Shown: positions 17,728 through 25,925 of the stretch, piece after piece
Numbering within the stretch: position 1 is the first letter of the stretch
Layout of the letters: every line of letters starts with the position of its first letter
Assembly: GCF_903933125.1 (NCBI RefSeq)
Contig: NZ_CAIZIZ010000470.1
Coordinates: forward strand, 1 to 47,095
DNA: 47,095 nt
Source of the DNA: an uncultured Lamprocystis sp.
Lineage (GTDB): Bacteria > Pseudomonadota > Gammaproteobacteria > Chromatiales > Chromatiaceae
Direction of reading: 5' to 3'
The notes under the pieces: model-generated
What the model saw: the letters and a program-made list of their open reading frames with translations, nothing else
Databases searched by the model: none
Told to the model about the DNA's origin: nothing
Made by a program: the position numbers and the translations under genes

Positions 17728-19062
17728 TCAAGCCGCTAACCGGACCCGTACCAAGGTACCACCGACAGCGCCGTCGGTGAGCACGAGATCACCCCCATAG
17801 GCACGACAGATCTCGTGAACCACGGCCAATCCGATGCCGTGCCCGGGGGTGGACACATCCGCGCGCGCGCCGCGCTCGATCACCGCGCGCACCTGATCCG
17901 GCGGAATGCCGGGGCCGTCGTCCCTGACCCACAGCACCAGCATCCCTCCCTCCCGCCGACCGCCAACTTCAACCTGAGCCCGGCACCACTTATAGGCATT
18001 GTCGAGCAGGTTGCCGAGCACCTCCAGCAGGTCGCCCTCGACCCCGCGAAAGACGAGCCCAGGCTCCAGGTCCAGGGTGGCGGCGACGGCGCGTCCGGCG
18101 TGCAGCTTGGTCAACGTGGCAATCAGCCGCCCCACGATCTGCGCGACCGGCACCGGCGCGGCCAGCGCGGTCAGGGATCGCGCGCGGGCGCGCTCCAACT
18201 GATAGGCGACGATCGCGTCCATCCGGTGAATCTGCTCCGCGAGCCGCGCGGCCAGCGCGGGCTGCAACGACGTCTCGCCCAGCGCCCCACGCAGCACCGC
18301 CAACGGGGTCTTCAGGCTATGCGCCAAGTCGGCCAAGGCATTTCCCAGCCGAGTCTGGCGGGCCGACTCGTGAGCCAACAATGCATTGAGATTGTCGGTG
18401 AGTGCGCGGAGTTCCCGCGGATAGACACCATGCAGGCGGTCCTGCGCCCCGGCCTCGCACGCGGCGACCTCGTTCGCCACCCGCCGCAGCGGCGCTAGCC
18501 CCCAGCGCAACGCCAGCAGCAGGGCAGCGAGCAGAATGATCGACATGACCCCCAGCCAGCCGGTCAGGCTGCCGCGAAATCCGGCCAGTTCACGCCGGTA
18601 CTCGGTCAGGTCCTCGGCCACGCTGAAGGTGTAGGCGCGAGGGGCCGGGCCGATCGTCCAGAGGACCCCGTAACCCTCTACAAAATAAGCGTTGCCGACC
18701 CCGTCGCGCGCTTCGTGAAAGCGGCGTTCGCCCGGCGCCAGACCGATCGCGAAGGGGATGCGCTGATCAATGGCCGAGACCGAACGCCATACCGCCCGGC
18801 CCGCGCCGTCACTCACCTGCCCATAGAGCCCCGAATCAGGCAGACTGAAGCGGGCCTCGGCCAACTCGCGGGGCAGGGTCAAGCCGTTGTCGTCAGCATC
18901 CGCCGCCGCCATCAGCAGGTAGACCTGCCCCAGCAGACGCTCCTCGCGCGCCGAGCGGGCACTGGCCTGAAAGGCGCGCTCCAGGGCCAGACTGGCGAGC
19001 ACCATGAACACCACCAGCACCAGGGCGGCAACCGCCGTGACCCGCGTCTGCAGCGAGCTCAC
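17728..19062 (-). CDS. PhoQ-like sensor histidine kinase
   Basis: The 444-residue inner-membrane kinase has an N-terminal helix (VAALVLVVFMVLASLAL), a periplasmic sensor of about 140 residues and a second helix (LTGWLGVMSIILLAALLLAL). A HAMP-like region, the HisKA box LADLAHSLKTPLAVLRGAL with the phospho-accepting His, and an ATPase domain with N-box NLLDNAYKW, G1 VRDDGPGIP and G2 GHGIGLAVV follow. The layout and the periplasmic segment resemble PhoQ. The gene overlaps the response regulator by 4 nt, so they are translated together. Confidence 0.9.
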   Translation of the reverse strand: MSSLQTRVTAVAALVLVVFMVLASLALERAFQASARSAREERLLGQVYLLMAAADADDNGLTLPRELAEARFSLPDSGLYGQVSDGAGRAVWRSVSAIDQRIPFAIGLAPGERRFHEARDGVGNAYFVEGYGVLWTIGPAPRAYTFSVAEDLTEYRRELAGFRGSLTGWLGVMSIILLAALLLALRWGLAPLRRVANEVAACEAGAQDRLHGVYPRELRALTDNLNALLAHESARQTRLGNALADLAHSLKTPLAVLRGALGETSLQPALAARLAEQIHRMDAIVAYQLERARARSLTALAAPVPVAQIVGRLIATLTKLHAGRAVAATLDLEPGLVFRGVEGDLLEVLGNLLDNAYKWCRAQVEVGGRREGGMLVLWVRDDGPGIPPDQVRAVIERGARADVSTPGHGIGLAVVHEICRAYGGDLVLTDGAVGGTLVRVRLAA

Positions 19063-19742
19063 ACCGGGTCATTCCCCAGGACGAAACGATAACCCCGGCC
19101 TCGCAAGGTCTCGATCGGCGCCAGGCTGCCGTCCGGATCCAACTTGCGCCGCAAGCGCCCGAGCAGCACTTCCAACACATTGCTGTCCCGGTCCTCGTCG
19201 TGGGGATAGAGGTAGTCCGCCAACTCGCGCTTAGACAGCACCCGTCCGCGTTCGGTCATCAGCCGCTCCAGGAGGCGGAATTCGAAGTCGGTCAGATCCA
19301 CCGGCCGGCCGTCCACCGTCACCCGCTGCCCGGCGCGGTCCAGACGCACCGGACCGGCGATCAACGCAGCGGTCGCCGCACCCGCGGCACGGCGCAGCAG
19401 GGCGCGCAGCCGGGCCAGCAACTCCTCCATCTCGAACGGTTTGGCCAGATAGTCATCCGCCCCGGCCTCCAATCCCTCGACCTTGTCCTGCCAGCGGCCG
19501 CGGGCGGTGAGCACCAGCACCGGGAGGCGGTTGCCGGCCGCGCGCAGGCGGCGGATGATCTCGATTCCAGGCATCCCCGGCAGGCCCAGGTCCACCACCG
19601 CCGCATCGAACGGGTACTCGGTCGCCAGATAGAGCCCCTCGTCGCCGTTCCCGCTGTCGTCCACCCGAAAACCCTCGCGGACCAGCCGGTCGGTCAACTG
19701 CGTGCGCAACGCCGCCTCGTCCTCGATCACCAGGATACGCAT
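19059..19742 (-). CDS. PhoP-like OmpR-family response regulator
   Basis: The 227-residue regulator has a receiver domain with acidic pair VIEDE, phosphorylation site AAVVDLGLPGMPG and lysine in DYLAKPFEMEELLAR. A winged-helix OmpR/PhoB DNA-binding domain follows (DLTDFEFRLLERLMTERGRV, then SNVLEVLLGRLRRKLDPDGS, ETLRGRGYRFVLG). It precedes and overlaps the kinase gene by 4 nt. A PepSY-protein gene lies 32 nt upstream. Likely targets are envelope or metal/cationic stress genes, including its upstream neighbours, by analogy with PhoPQ systems. Confidence 0.92.
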   Translation of the reverse strand: MRILVIEDEAALRTQLTDRLVREGFRVDDSGNGDEGLYLATEYPFDAAVVDLGLPGMPGIEIIRRLRAAGNRLPVLVLTARGRWQDKVEGLEAGADDYLAKPFEMEELLARLRALLRRAAGAATAALIAGPVRLDRAGQRVTVDGRPVDLTDFEFRLLERLMTERGRVLSKRELADYLYPHDEDRDSNVLEVLLGRLRRKLDPDGSLAPIETLRGRGYRFVLGNDPV

Positions 19743-19774
19743 CGGGTTCTCGCGGCAGTGGACACCAGCGGGGC

Positions 19775-20056
19775 TCAGCCCCCGGAACCGGCGATGAAAA
19801 CCATCCGAACCTCACCCGACGGAGTGAGGACCTTGACCTGATAGCCGCCGCTGGTTTCACGGACCGAGAGCACCTTGCCGCCCGTCTGACGCCGCGCCGC
19901 CTCGGCCGCCTCGGCCGCTGAGGAGGCGCCGCCGCCCCGGCCGACCAGCAGGAGCGGATCCACGACCGCCGCCACCGGCGGGGCCGCGCAGACGCCGACC
20001 GGCCCGGCCAGGACCGTCAGGGAGAGGACGACGAACAGGATGGGAGTGGGCTGCAT
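19775..20056 (-). CDS. Small secreted PepSY-domain protein
   Basis: The 93-residue protein starts with a signal peptide (ILFVVLSLTVLAGPVGVCAA). After a Gly/Ala-rich stretch it contains AAEAARRQTGGKVLSVRETS and GGYQVKVLTPSGEVRMVFI, the typical PepSY pattern of helix, strand, strand. Small PepSY proteins often precede PhoPQ-type two-component genes and are thought to act as periplasmic inhibitors or modulators. It lies 32 nt ahead of the response regulator in the same direction, so the three genes are probably one operon. Confidence 0.78.
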   Translation of the reverse strand: MQPTPILFVVLSLTVLAGPVGVCAAPPVAAVVDPLLLVGRGGGASSAAEAAEAARRQTGGKVLSVRETSGGYQVKVLTPSGEVRMVFIAGSGG

Positions 20057-20164
20057 GGGAAGGTCGAGTGTCGGTATCGGCCGGATGACCGGGAATGTAG
20101 CATAGCCTCCGCCGTACCGCGGCCCGCGTCGACAGGCCGCCAGCCAACCTGACCAGGGCCGGTA

Positions 20165-20488
20165 TTACCAGTTACGGCGCAAGATCACGGTCACACCATT
20201 CCCCAAGCCAAAGCCGGGCACCATCACCGGTGCGGGACGCTCCACGTAAACCGGCTGGCGGATGACCACCGGACGCCGGTCGTCGTATCGGTACTTCGGA
20301 CGATCGTGATGATGATGCCGCGGTTTGCGGTCGTGCCAGATCCGTTCCCCACGATCCCGATCCCAATCGCGCCGGTGCCCGTCACCCCAGTCATCGCCCC
20401 CACGCGCCGCCGCCAGCCCCGGCACCCCGAGCGCCACGGCCAACGCGACCGCCAGCGCAATCTTGAACCCCGTGTGTTTCTTCGTCAT
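20165..20488 (-). CDS. Small secreted Arg/Asp/His-rich protein
   Basis: The 107-residue product has a signal peptide (FKIALAVALAVALGVPGLAAA). A hydrophilic middle part follows, with DDWGDGHRRDWDRDRGERIW and KPRHHHHDRPKYRYDDRRP, then a short C-terminal domain ending GNGVTVILRRNW. The HHHH and repeated D/R/H content suggests metal or polyanion binding. It vaguely resembles RcnB-like periplasmic proteins but the RcnB core is not evident. I chose the ATG at 20488 because the signal peptide starts there. It is likely co-regulated with the adjoining PepSY/PhoPQ genes. Confidence 0.65.
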   Translation of the reverse strand: MTKKHTGFKIALAVALAVALGVPGLAAARGGDDWGDGHRRDWDRDRGERIWHDRKPRHHHHDRPKYRYDDRRPVVIRQPVYVERPAPVMVPGFGLGNGVTVILRRNW

Positions 20489-20612
20489 GGTTGCTTCGCT
20501 CTTCAGGTCGGCCAAGGCCCCGTGCCTCGACCCTTGAGCGCCATCTTAGGCCGGGGTTCCTGAACGCAGACTGAACCGGTGCTGACTGCGCTCTTGGAAA
20601 CGAGCCAGAACC

Positions 20613-21719
20613 CTAATCCTGCCCGAAATAGACGCGCATGATCCGGAACGGCGGCACCGCACCCTCGACCCCGCCGTTGAGGAAGGGCGCGCGATGCAAC
20701 TGGTTGACGGCAATGTAAAGCCAGCCGGGTTCGCCAAAGCTCAGCGCATCCGGCCACAGCAGCCGATCATCCTGCACCAAGGCATCCAGGCGACCGTCCG
20801 GACCCAGCACGGTGATGGCGTTGTTCCCCAGGTCAGTGAAATAGTGATGACCCGCGGTATCGGTCGCGGCCCCGTCCGAGACCGGCTTGGGGCCAGCCTT
20901 GGTGATCGCCGCGGCGATCACCGCATCCTTCGCCCCCTCCCGCAGCAACCGGGCCGGGACCTGGTACCAGGTTTCACCATTCATCGCCCCGAAAAAAAGC
21001 GTCTCACCGTCAGTGGATAAGGTGATGGGATTCAGCGCGATCCGGGCCGGCTTGACCTTCCCGTCATCCCCCCGCGGTCCGATCACCCGGCCCTCGACCA
21101 CCAGGTCCACGTCTTCCGCCTGCAATGCCGGCGAAGCGGTAAAGCGCCGTGAACGTCGTTGATTGAGATCCAGGACCACCAGCGCGGGCGCCTGACTGCC
21201 GCCCACGTCTGCGATGTACACGAAGCCTCGCGCGTCATCCACCGCCAGGTCGTTAAGAAAACTTCCCGCCGGCCCGGTCTCCGGCGGAAAATCATAGCGA
21301 AAGACCGGCTTGCCGCCGGCGAGCGCAAAGGCCAGCAGTTTGGGCGTCTGGTGCGGCATCAGCGGCGGATCGCCTAGTCCATTGTCGAGCACCCATAGGC
21401 GCCCCTGGCGATCGACCCGGATGCCGAGCGCGCTGTTGAGCACCTCCGGACCCGAGCCGAAGGCCCCGTTCCAGGCCGTGTCGGGCCAGGGCCGGTAGCT
21501 TGCCGGCCCCGTGATCTCGATCAGTTGGGCGTCGGCCCGGCGAAACTGATGCACCGTGGCGAAAACCCGCCCGTCGGCAGTCACCGCCAGGTTGCCGGGG
21601 TTGATCGGCAGTTCCGCCACCACCTCGATCGAACCTGGAAGTTGTTGCTCATCCGCCCCGGCCGGGAGCGGCTGAATCAGTGGGAAAACAAACAGCAAGG
21701 CGGCGAATAGTGGGCGCAT
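20613..21719 (-). CDS. Secreted MRJP/yellow-like (SMP-30-type beta-propeller) protein
   Basis: The 368-residue protein has a signal peptide (MRPLFAALLFVFPLIQPLPAGA) and beta-propeller repeats. Characteristic segments of the major-royal-jelly/yellow family are present: RVFATVHQFRRADAQLIEI, ALGIRVDRQGRLWVLDNG, SFLNDLAVDDARGFVYIADV and ALVVLDLNQRRSRRF, then ETLFFGAMNGETWYQVPARL. Bacterial members are periplasmic with unknown substrates; some are lactonase-like. ATG 21719 is the start because the signal peptide begins there; the longer upstream frame is a shadow. It is 125 nt downstream of the carbonic anhydrase gene on the same strand. Confidence 0.8.
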   Translation of the reverse strand: MRPLFAALLFVFPLIQPLPAGADEQQLPGSIEVVAELPINPGNLAVTADGRVFATVHQFRRADAQLIEITGPASYRPWPDTAWNGAFGSGPEVLNSALGIRVDRQGRLWVLDNGLGDPPLMPHQTPKLLAFALAGGKPVFRYDFPPETGPAGSFLNDLAVDDARGFVYIADVGGSQAPALVVLDLNQRRSRRFTASPALQAEDVDLVVEGRVIGPRGDDGKVKPARIALNPITLSTDGETLFFGAMNGETWYQVPARLLREGAKDAVIAAAITKAGPKPVSDGAATDTAGHHYFTDLGNNAITVLGPDGRLDALVQDDRLLWPDALSFGEPGWLYIAVNQLHRAPFLNGGVEGAVPPFRIMRVYFGQD

Positions 21720-21844
21720 CAGGACTCCGGGTCGATTCTCAATCGGCTTACACCGGGTGAAAGGTTCGGCGCGGGGAATGGGGTCTGCCAAGCAACATTT
21801 CAAATGGGAATCCCGACGCTGATCAAGATCTCGACTCCGATCGG

Positions 21845-22471
21845 CTAACCGCCCGACACCCCGTCGAAGAAATCGACCAGCCCCGTTTCCAGCGAATACT
21901 CCGCCCCGAGGATGACCAACCCCTCTTCCTCGCACAGGCGCTCCAGGATCGGCGAACCGTGCCGCAGATGGTCGGCCGAGGCACGAATGTTCGCCCGCAC
22001 CGCCTGACGCACCAGGGCGTCCGGGTGATGCCGCAACTCGGTCTCCAACAATCCCGCCACCGACGGACGCAGGCGGTCGACAATGGCGCGCAGATTCGGC
22101 GACTGACCCGCGGTGGGCTGCTGCAGCTCCTCCAGCGTCGCCAGAATCGCCCCGCACTGCGTATGACCCAGCACCACGACCAATCGCGTCCCGTAGCGTG
22201 ACGCTGCGAACTCCACGCTGCCCACCTGCGACGACGCGACAATATTGCCGGCCACCCGGATCACGAACAGGTCGCCCAGCCCCTGATCAAAGACAAGCTC
22301 GGCCGGCACCCGCGAGTCCGAACACCCCAGAATGATGGCGAACGGCCGCTGACCCGCGGTCAATTCGAGCCGGCGCGTCTGCGTGGCAAGACTCTCCTGG
22401 CTGCGAATACTGGCCGCGAAACGGGCGTTCCCCTCGCGCAGACGGTCGAGTGCAACGGTGGCTGGGATCAT
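21845..22471 (-). CDS. Beta-class carbonic anhydrase
   Basis: The enzyme interconverts CO2 and bicarbonate, useful for an autotroph feeding the Calvin cycle. The 208-residue protein (from ATG 22471) has the zinc ligands and active-site dyad: ILGCSDSRVPAELVFDQGLG (Cys, Asp, Arg), then the second ligand pair in VVVLGHTQCGAI (His, Cys). The conserved FVIRVAGN segment lies between them, and GAEYSLETGLVDFF near the end matches the family's C-terminus. No signal peptide is apparent from this start, so it is probably cytoplasmic. A GTG at 22510 would add 13 residues. Confidence 0.92.
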   Translation of the reverse strand: MIPATVALDRLREGNARFAASIRSQESLATQTRRLELTAGQRPFAIILGCSDSRVPAELVFDQGLGDLFVIRVAGNIVASSQVGSVEFAASRYGTRLVVVLGHTQCGAILATLEELQQPTAGQSPNLRAIVDRLRPSVAGLLETELRHHPDALVRQAVRANIRASADHLRHGSPILERLCEEEGLVILGAEYSLETGLVDFFDGVSGG

Positions 22472-22939
22472 GGGGGATTCACCAAGGTATCGGCTCCTCA
22501 GGGTGGACACACATCATTTACATTTCGCAGCGATTACCGGGCGTCGCCCTGCGACAATCTGCCTCGGGTTGGTAGAGATACGTTCCCGGGCAAATGCCGG
22601 ATCTCGGAACACCATGCTCTCGTTCCATATCTTACGGCGTCGACTCGATGACTGGAAAGTCGTCCGCCGGTCGACCTGCGCCTGGCCGCAGTGGAACGAA
22701 TGACCTGCCGCGCCGTCCAGGCCGCGAAAATCGACTTCGACTTGACCCCAGAGGCGCGTATCAAGAACCGCAGCGAGGCCAAGCGGCGCGCCGAGGACTT
22801 CTTCCGGATCGAGGCGAGTGTCGGGATGGACTGAGGGTCAAGCGACGTGGCACTATCTCAGTCGGCACCAACCACGTGTCGGCTTGCGATGCGTAAGGCT
22901 CATTAACAATCGTCACGGAAAAAATTAGGGGCTAAGGCA
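22472..22939. other. Intergenic region with at most a small ORF
   Basis: This 468-nt stretch has no confidently supported gene. The best candidate is the 44-residue frame at 22700-22834, listed separately. A good ribosome-binding context lies just ahead of the antitoxin at 22940. Confidence 0.5.
22700..22834 (+). CDS. Small basic hypothetical ORF, possibly a gene remnant
   Basis: ATG 22700 to TGA 22832 encodes 44 residues including KIDFDLTPEARIKNRSEAKR and RAEDFFRIEASVGMD. The sequence reads like an amphipathic helix and is plausible protein, with in-frame upstream sequence (VDLRLAAVER) open back to a stop at 22649. That suggests the 3' end of a broken longer gene. I cannot name a family. 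Confidence 0.3.
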   Translation: MTCRAVQAAKIDFDLTPEARIKNRSEAKRRAEDFFRIEASVGMD

Positions 22940-23140
22940 ATGACCATCGAAGAGCAACTATTGGAAACCCTGCACCAGCTCCCACCGGAGCTGCAGGCGG
23001 AGGTAGTGGATTTCGCGACCTTCCTACGGTATCGAGCACCGCATCGGGGTCACTTTGACCCCGTGCAACTGGACCCGCTTCCCGTCTTGTCCGGTCGCGT
23101 TCCGACCGGCTGGAAGGACGCCATCTATGAGCCGCGCTGA
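22940..23140 (+). CDS. VapB-like antitoxin (DUF2281 type)
   Basis: The 66-residue protein begins MTIEEQLLETLHQLPPELQA and continues EVVDFATFLRYRAPHRG, the pattern of DUF2281 proteins (L-P-x-x-x-Q-x-E-V-x-D-F-x-x-F-L). These are encoded ahead of PIN-domain toxins. The C-terminal part (VPTGWKDAIYEPR) would be the toxin-binding tail. It overlaps the PIN gene by 14 nt, the expected coupling for a toxin-antitoxin operon that represses itself. Confidence 0.78.
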   Translation: MTIEEQLLETLHQLPPELQAEVVDFATFLRYRAPHRGHFDPVQLDPLPVLSGRVPTGWKDAIYEPR

Positions 23141-23603
23141 CCGAGTCTTTCTGGATGCCGGGATGTTCATCGGCGCCCTGCTGGCCGGCGATCCGCGGCA
23201 CACCGAGGCACGCGGTATCGTCGAGGCAGCCCGTGAGGGTCGGCTCAACGCATGCACATCCGTGGGGGTGCTGGCTGAGGTCTATGCGGCGCTGACCTGG
23301 GTTGGCGCCCTTCCCCCACAGTTGCCCCAGGAAGCCGCAACGGCGGTGCGTGCTCTCGCCTCCTCGCCTTCTGCTATCGTGATTCTGGACACGGCACTTC
23401 CCGCCGGACTAAGGATGCTTGAATTGGCTGCGCGGCACGGGCTCACCGCCCGCCGAATCCACGACGCACGTCATGCGGCGACCGCGTTGGTCTGCAGTGT
23501 GTACCGGGTCTTCACCTACGATATCGAGGACTGGCGGATTTTTTCGCCGGACGGCATCGTCATCGCCGGTCCGCCATCGGTGTTGCAACTGCCCACCCAT
23601 TAA
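23127..23603 (+). CDS. PIN-domain ribonuclease toxin (VapC-like)
   Basis: The 158-residue protein has PIN-domain hallmarks: VFLDAGMFIGALLAGDPRH with the first catalytic Asp, a glutamate in SVGVLAEVYAALT, and the third acidic position in ARRIHDARHAATAL. The fourth lies near TYDIEDWRIF. VapC-type toxins cleave specific tRNAs or rRNA when freed from the antitoxin. ATG 23127 lies inside the antitoxin gene's end; an earlier in-frame start at 23055 reads through the antitoxin and is not likely. Confidence 0.85.
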   Translation: MSRADRVFLDAGMFIGALLAGDPRHTEARGIVEAAREGRLNACTSVGVLAEVYAALTWVGALPPQLPQEAATAVRALASSPSAIVILDTALPAGLRMLELAARHGLTARRIHDARHAATALVCSVYRVFTYDIEDWRIFSPDGIVIAGPPSVLQLPTH

Positions 23604-23706
23604 GGCCGCAAGACGGTGAGGGCTGGGGAAGGGCTCCAGCGATTCAGCCCCTTGCCGGACGGAGGCCGCAGCCGCGAACGCATTCAACGCCGAATACAAT
23701 ACCGGA

Positions 23707-24469
23707 GTGCGCGGGTTCGAGTTTCGGCCTAATGGCAAATGGGGTAAAAAGGCCGACGTAGGTAAGGAAAAGCTGACTCTTCCTGTTTTCTTGTTGCGCC
23801 TGGCAAACAAATCGTTTCCACCGGCGGCAACGATTCGATGCAAGGACACAGTCGGCACTCCGGGAAACGGTCGCATACTGGCTAATCTGGAGAGTTCTGC
23901 TCGGCTCGAAAACCTGTTGCTGCGTATCGCGCAAGGTGCTCATCCTTCCGTTTTGGCACATATTCCTCCGAGAGACTCTGTTGAATTACGAGAGACCGAA
24001 GAGCCTGTTGCTCCGCTCGACGTCGACAACCTGGCGCCCGAGAACAGAGCGCCCTCCGGCGCGGGGTACGACGACGACCCAGCGGCCAGAAAAGTAATCG
24101 AAACCCATGCCGTGCAGCGAGCACGGGAATATTACGAACGACAAGGCTATCTGGTCACTGAACTCGGCAAACCTTTCGATCTTCTCTGCCAAAGATCAGC
24201 CGAAATACTTCATGTCGAGGTGAAAGGCTCCCGGTCTTCGATGCAAGAGGTCATATTAACCGCAAACGAAGTCAAGGACGCACGCGATCCGAGGTGGGTA
24301 TCGGATCTTTATCCTGGTCGAAAATATTTCTTTGGCGGCAAACGGCCCGGAACATTACAAAGCAGCGGGCGGTCGCTGTCGCCGTGCAGGTGGTTGGATC
24401 CCCCAAGAGCAGCACTTGACACCCACTGAATATCGCTACAAGCTCCCGCCGATTCCGGAGGCCGATTAA
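23707..24469 (+). pseudogene. DUF3883 (Mrr-like nuclease-fold) gene, frameshifted
   Basis: The first frame encodes AVQRAREYYERQGYLVTELG, KPFDLLCQRSAEILHVEVKG and SRSSMQEVILTANEVKDARD, the start of a DUF3883 domain (a restriction-endonuclease-like fold common in defence loci). After VSDL at about 24305-24315 this frame goes off into unrelated residues and stops at 24429. The frame shifted by one base continues the family sequence: ILVENISLAANGPEHYKAAG, GGWIPQEQHLTPTEYRYKLP and a stop TAA at 24467-24469. A single-base deletion (or two-base insertion) near 24310 therefore broke the gene. The N-terminal 120 residues are not recognised and may not all be coding. Confidence 0.75.
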
Positions 24470-25048
24470 CCATGCGTAAAGGAGAATAGACAGCCTGCTC
24501 GCGTAGAGCGGATCGCCCTGCGGACATCGAACTCTGTGCGGAGGATGGGGTGAGGTCACGCAGTGAGGATGGGTTTAGGTCTCGTATCGTAGCACTCCGA
24601 TGAGGTTCTTGCTTTTTGGTATTTCGAAGAACGGGAGGGCCTTGATCATCGTTCCGGCTAGCGACGGCCTGGCCGCAACTGGAGGTCAAGGCTTTAGCCG
24701 GTGGCGAGTCCAGAGATCTTGAAGAAAATCAGTGGTGCCTGCACGCCGGACCGGCCAAAGCCTCGACCTCCAGTGGCCGGAACGATGACCAAGGCCAACG
24801 GGAGATACCTCGTTACGATGCGCTTCGGAGACACGTGCACGAGCATCAAATTAGAGCCTAGCATACGGCCCAAGTGCTAGTACCTCGTTCCACCTAATAT
24901 TGCAGGCAAAAAATATAACAACTCACTAATTATAAATCGCTTTTTATAGTTTTAGTTAGCAAATTAAGGCGGAATGGTCTACTAGCCCACCATCAGCAAA
25001 CTCTGCGCCATTTGCAGGGCCGTCTCCCGCCGAGCCGGACCTCGGCTG
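24470..25048. other. Gene-free region with large inverted repeat and AT-rich patch
   Basis: This region contains an imperfect 17-nt direct repeat at about 24540-24582 (GAGGATGGGGTGAGGTC and GAGGATGGGTTTAGGTC). It also holds the 159-nt inverted repeat at 24638-24796 and an AT-rich stretch at about 24880-24975, unlike the surrounding GC-rich DNA. I see no supported coding sequence. Confidence 0.5.
24638..24796. repeat. 159-nt imperfect inverted repeat (MITE/REP-like)
   Basis: The left arm starts GGCCTTGATCATCGTTCCGG and the right arm ends CCGGAACGATGACCAAGGCC, its reverse complement with one mismatch. A second pairing inside joins CTGGAGGTCAAGGCTTTAGC to GCCAAAGCCTCGACCTCCAG. Fragments of the arm sequence occur at about 6786, 7752, 25890 and 35910, so this is a dispersed family of which this is the fullest copy here. 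No transposase is encoded within it. Confidence 0.7.
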
Positions 25049-25501
25049 TCACCCCCGCGAGTCGCTGGGCCAATAGCTCTCACTGAGGATGTCGCCGGCA
25101 CGGTAGGGACAGTCCGTGGGAAACCCGGCGGCGCGGATGCCGGTCTCCTGGCTCGCAATATGGCGTGCGTCCGGATAGGACTCGTTGATTGCATCAGCAA
25201 GAAACGCCTTGAGGCTTGGGTTGAGGCGCAGCTCCCGACTCACCTGAACCCGCTGTTCAACGATGGAGCCGCGCCGGCTGGAGGTGCGATGCTCGGGCTG
25301 GTACTGCCACTTCAGCAGATGGGCGATCAGGATAATCAGACGACTGACGAGCTCGTTGCGTTCACGACGACCCATGGCTTCGAGTTCTTCGGCGAGCAAT
25401 TCCGGGTCGATCTCGTGCGTGCGCCCCTGACGCAGGAGCGCGGCCTGGCCGGCAATCCAGGCGTGATAGTCTTGGTGGTAAAGATCGGACGTGGCGTGCA
25501 T
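25049..25501 (-). CDS. DUF29-family protein
   Basis: The 150-residue protein matches DUF29: LYHQDYHAWIAGQAALLRQG near the start, then IDPELLAEELEAMGRRERNE and LVSRLIILIAHLLKWQYQPE, with a C-terminal part around SLKAFLADAINESYPDAR. The family is widespread in cyanobacteria and Chromatiaceae, often in many copies per genome, and has no established function. I chose ATG 25501 (MHATSDLYHQDYHAW), where family members begin. The gene is complete. Confidence 0.85.
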   Translation of the reverse strand: MHATSDLYHQDYHAWIAGQAALLRQGRTHEIDPELLAEELEAMGRRERNELVSRLIILIAHLLKWQYQPEHRTSSRRGSIVEQRVQVSRELRLNPSLKAFLADAINESYPDARHIASQETGIRAAGFPTDCPYRAGDILSESYWPSDSRG

Positions 25502-25585
25502 GAGGTATAAGACTCGGGCAAAGCAACCGGGGCACGGAACGGCAACGCGGCCTACCTGAAGCAACGGGCCGCGTCTCGATCATAG

Positions 25586-25852
25586 ACGTACCGCCGGGCA
25601 TCGGGCAAGACGATCGGCATCGTGCTGCCCGGCTGGCGGGAGGCCGAACAGCGTGCCGCCGCCGAATCACGCCGGGCTGACGCTGAATCCAAGCGAGCCG
25701 ACAGCGCCGAGCAAACGCGACAGCTTGCCGAACAGCGCGCCGCCGCCGCGCAAGAAGCCCAGCGTCAGGCTGAGCGACGCGCGCAGGAAGCGGAGCAGGC
25801 ACTCGCCCGGCTCCAGCAGTTGGTAAGCCGACCGCGGGAGCCCGGCGGATAG
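25586..25852 (+). pseudogene. Uma2 (DUF820) C-terminal coiled-coil tail, remnant
   Basis: An open frame of 88 codons reads TYRRASGKTIGIVLPGWREA followed by Glu/Ala/Arg-rich heptads (EQRAAAESRRADAESKRADS and on to ALARLQQLVSRPREPGG). Such A/E/R/Q-rich coiled-coil tails are typical of the C-termini of many Uma2-family proteins, but the nuclease domain that should precede it is missing. An in-frame stop lies at 25583. A GTG at 25622 could still express a 76-residue peptide. Confidence 0.5.
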
Positions 25853-25925
25853 GCCTCAGCAGCTCAATTCCGGCCGGCTGAAACGATGCCCAAGGCCGTC
25901 ATCCGGGATATGTCAGGTCAAGACG

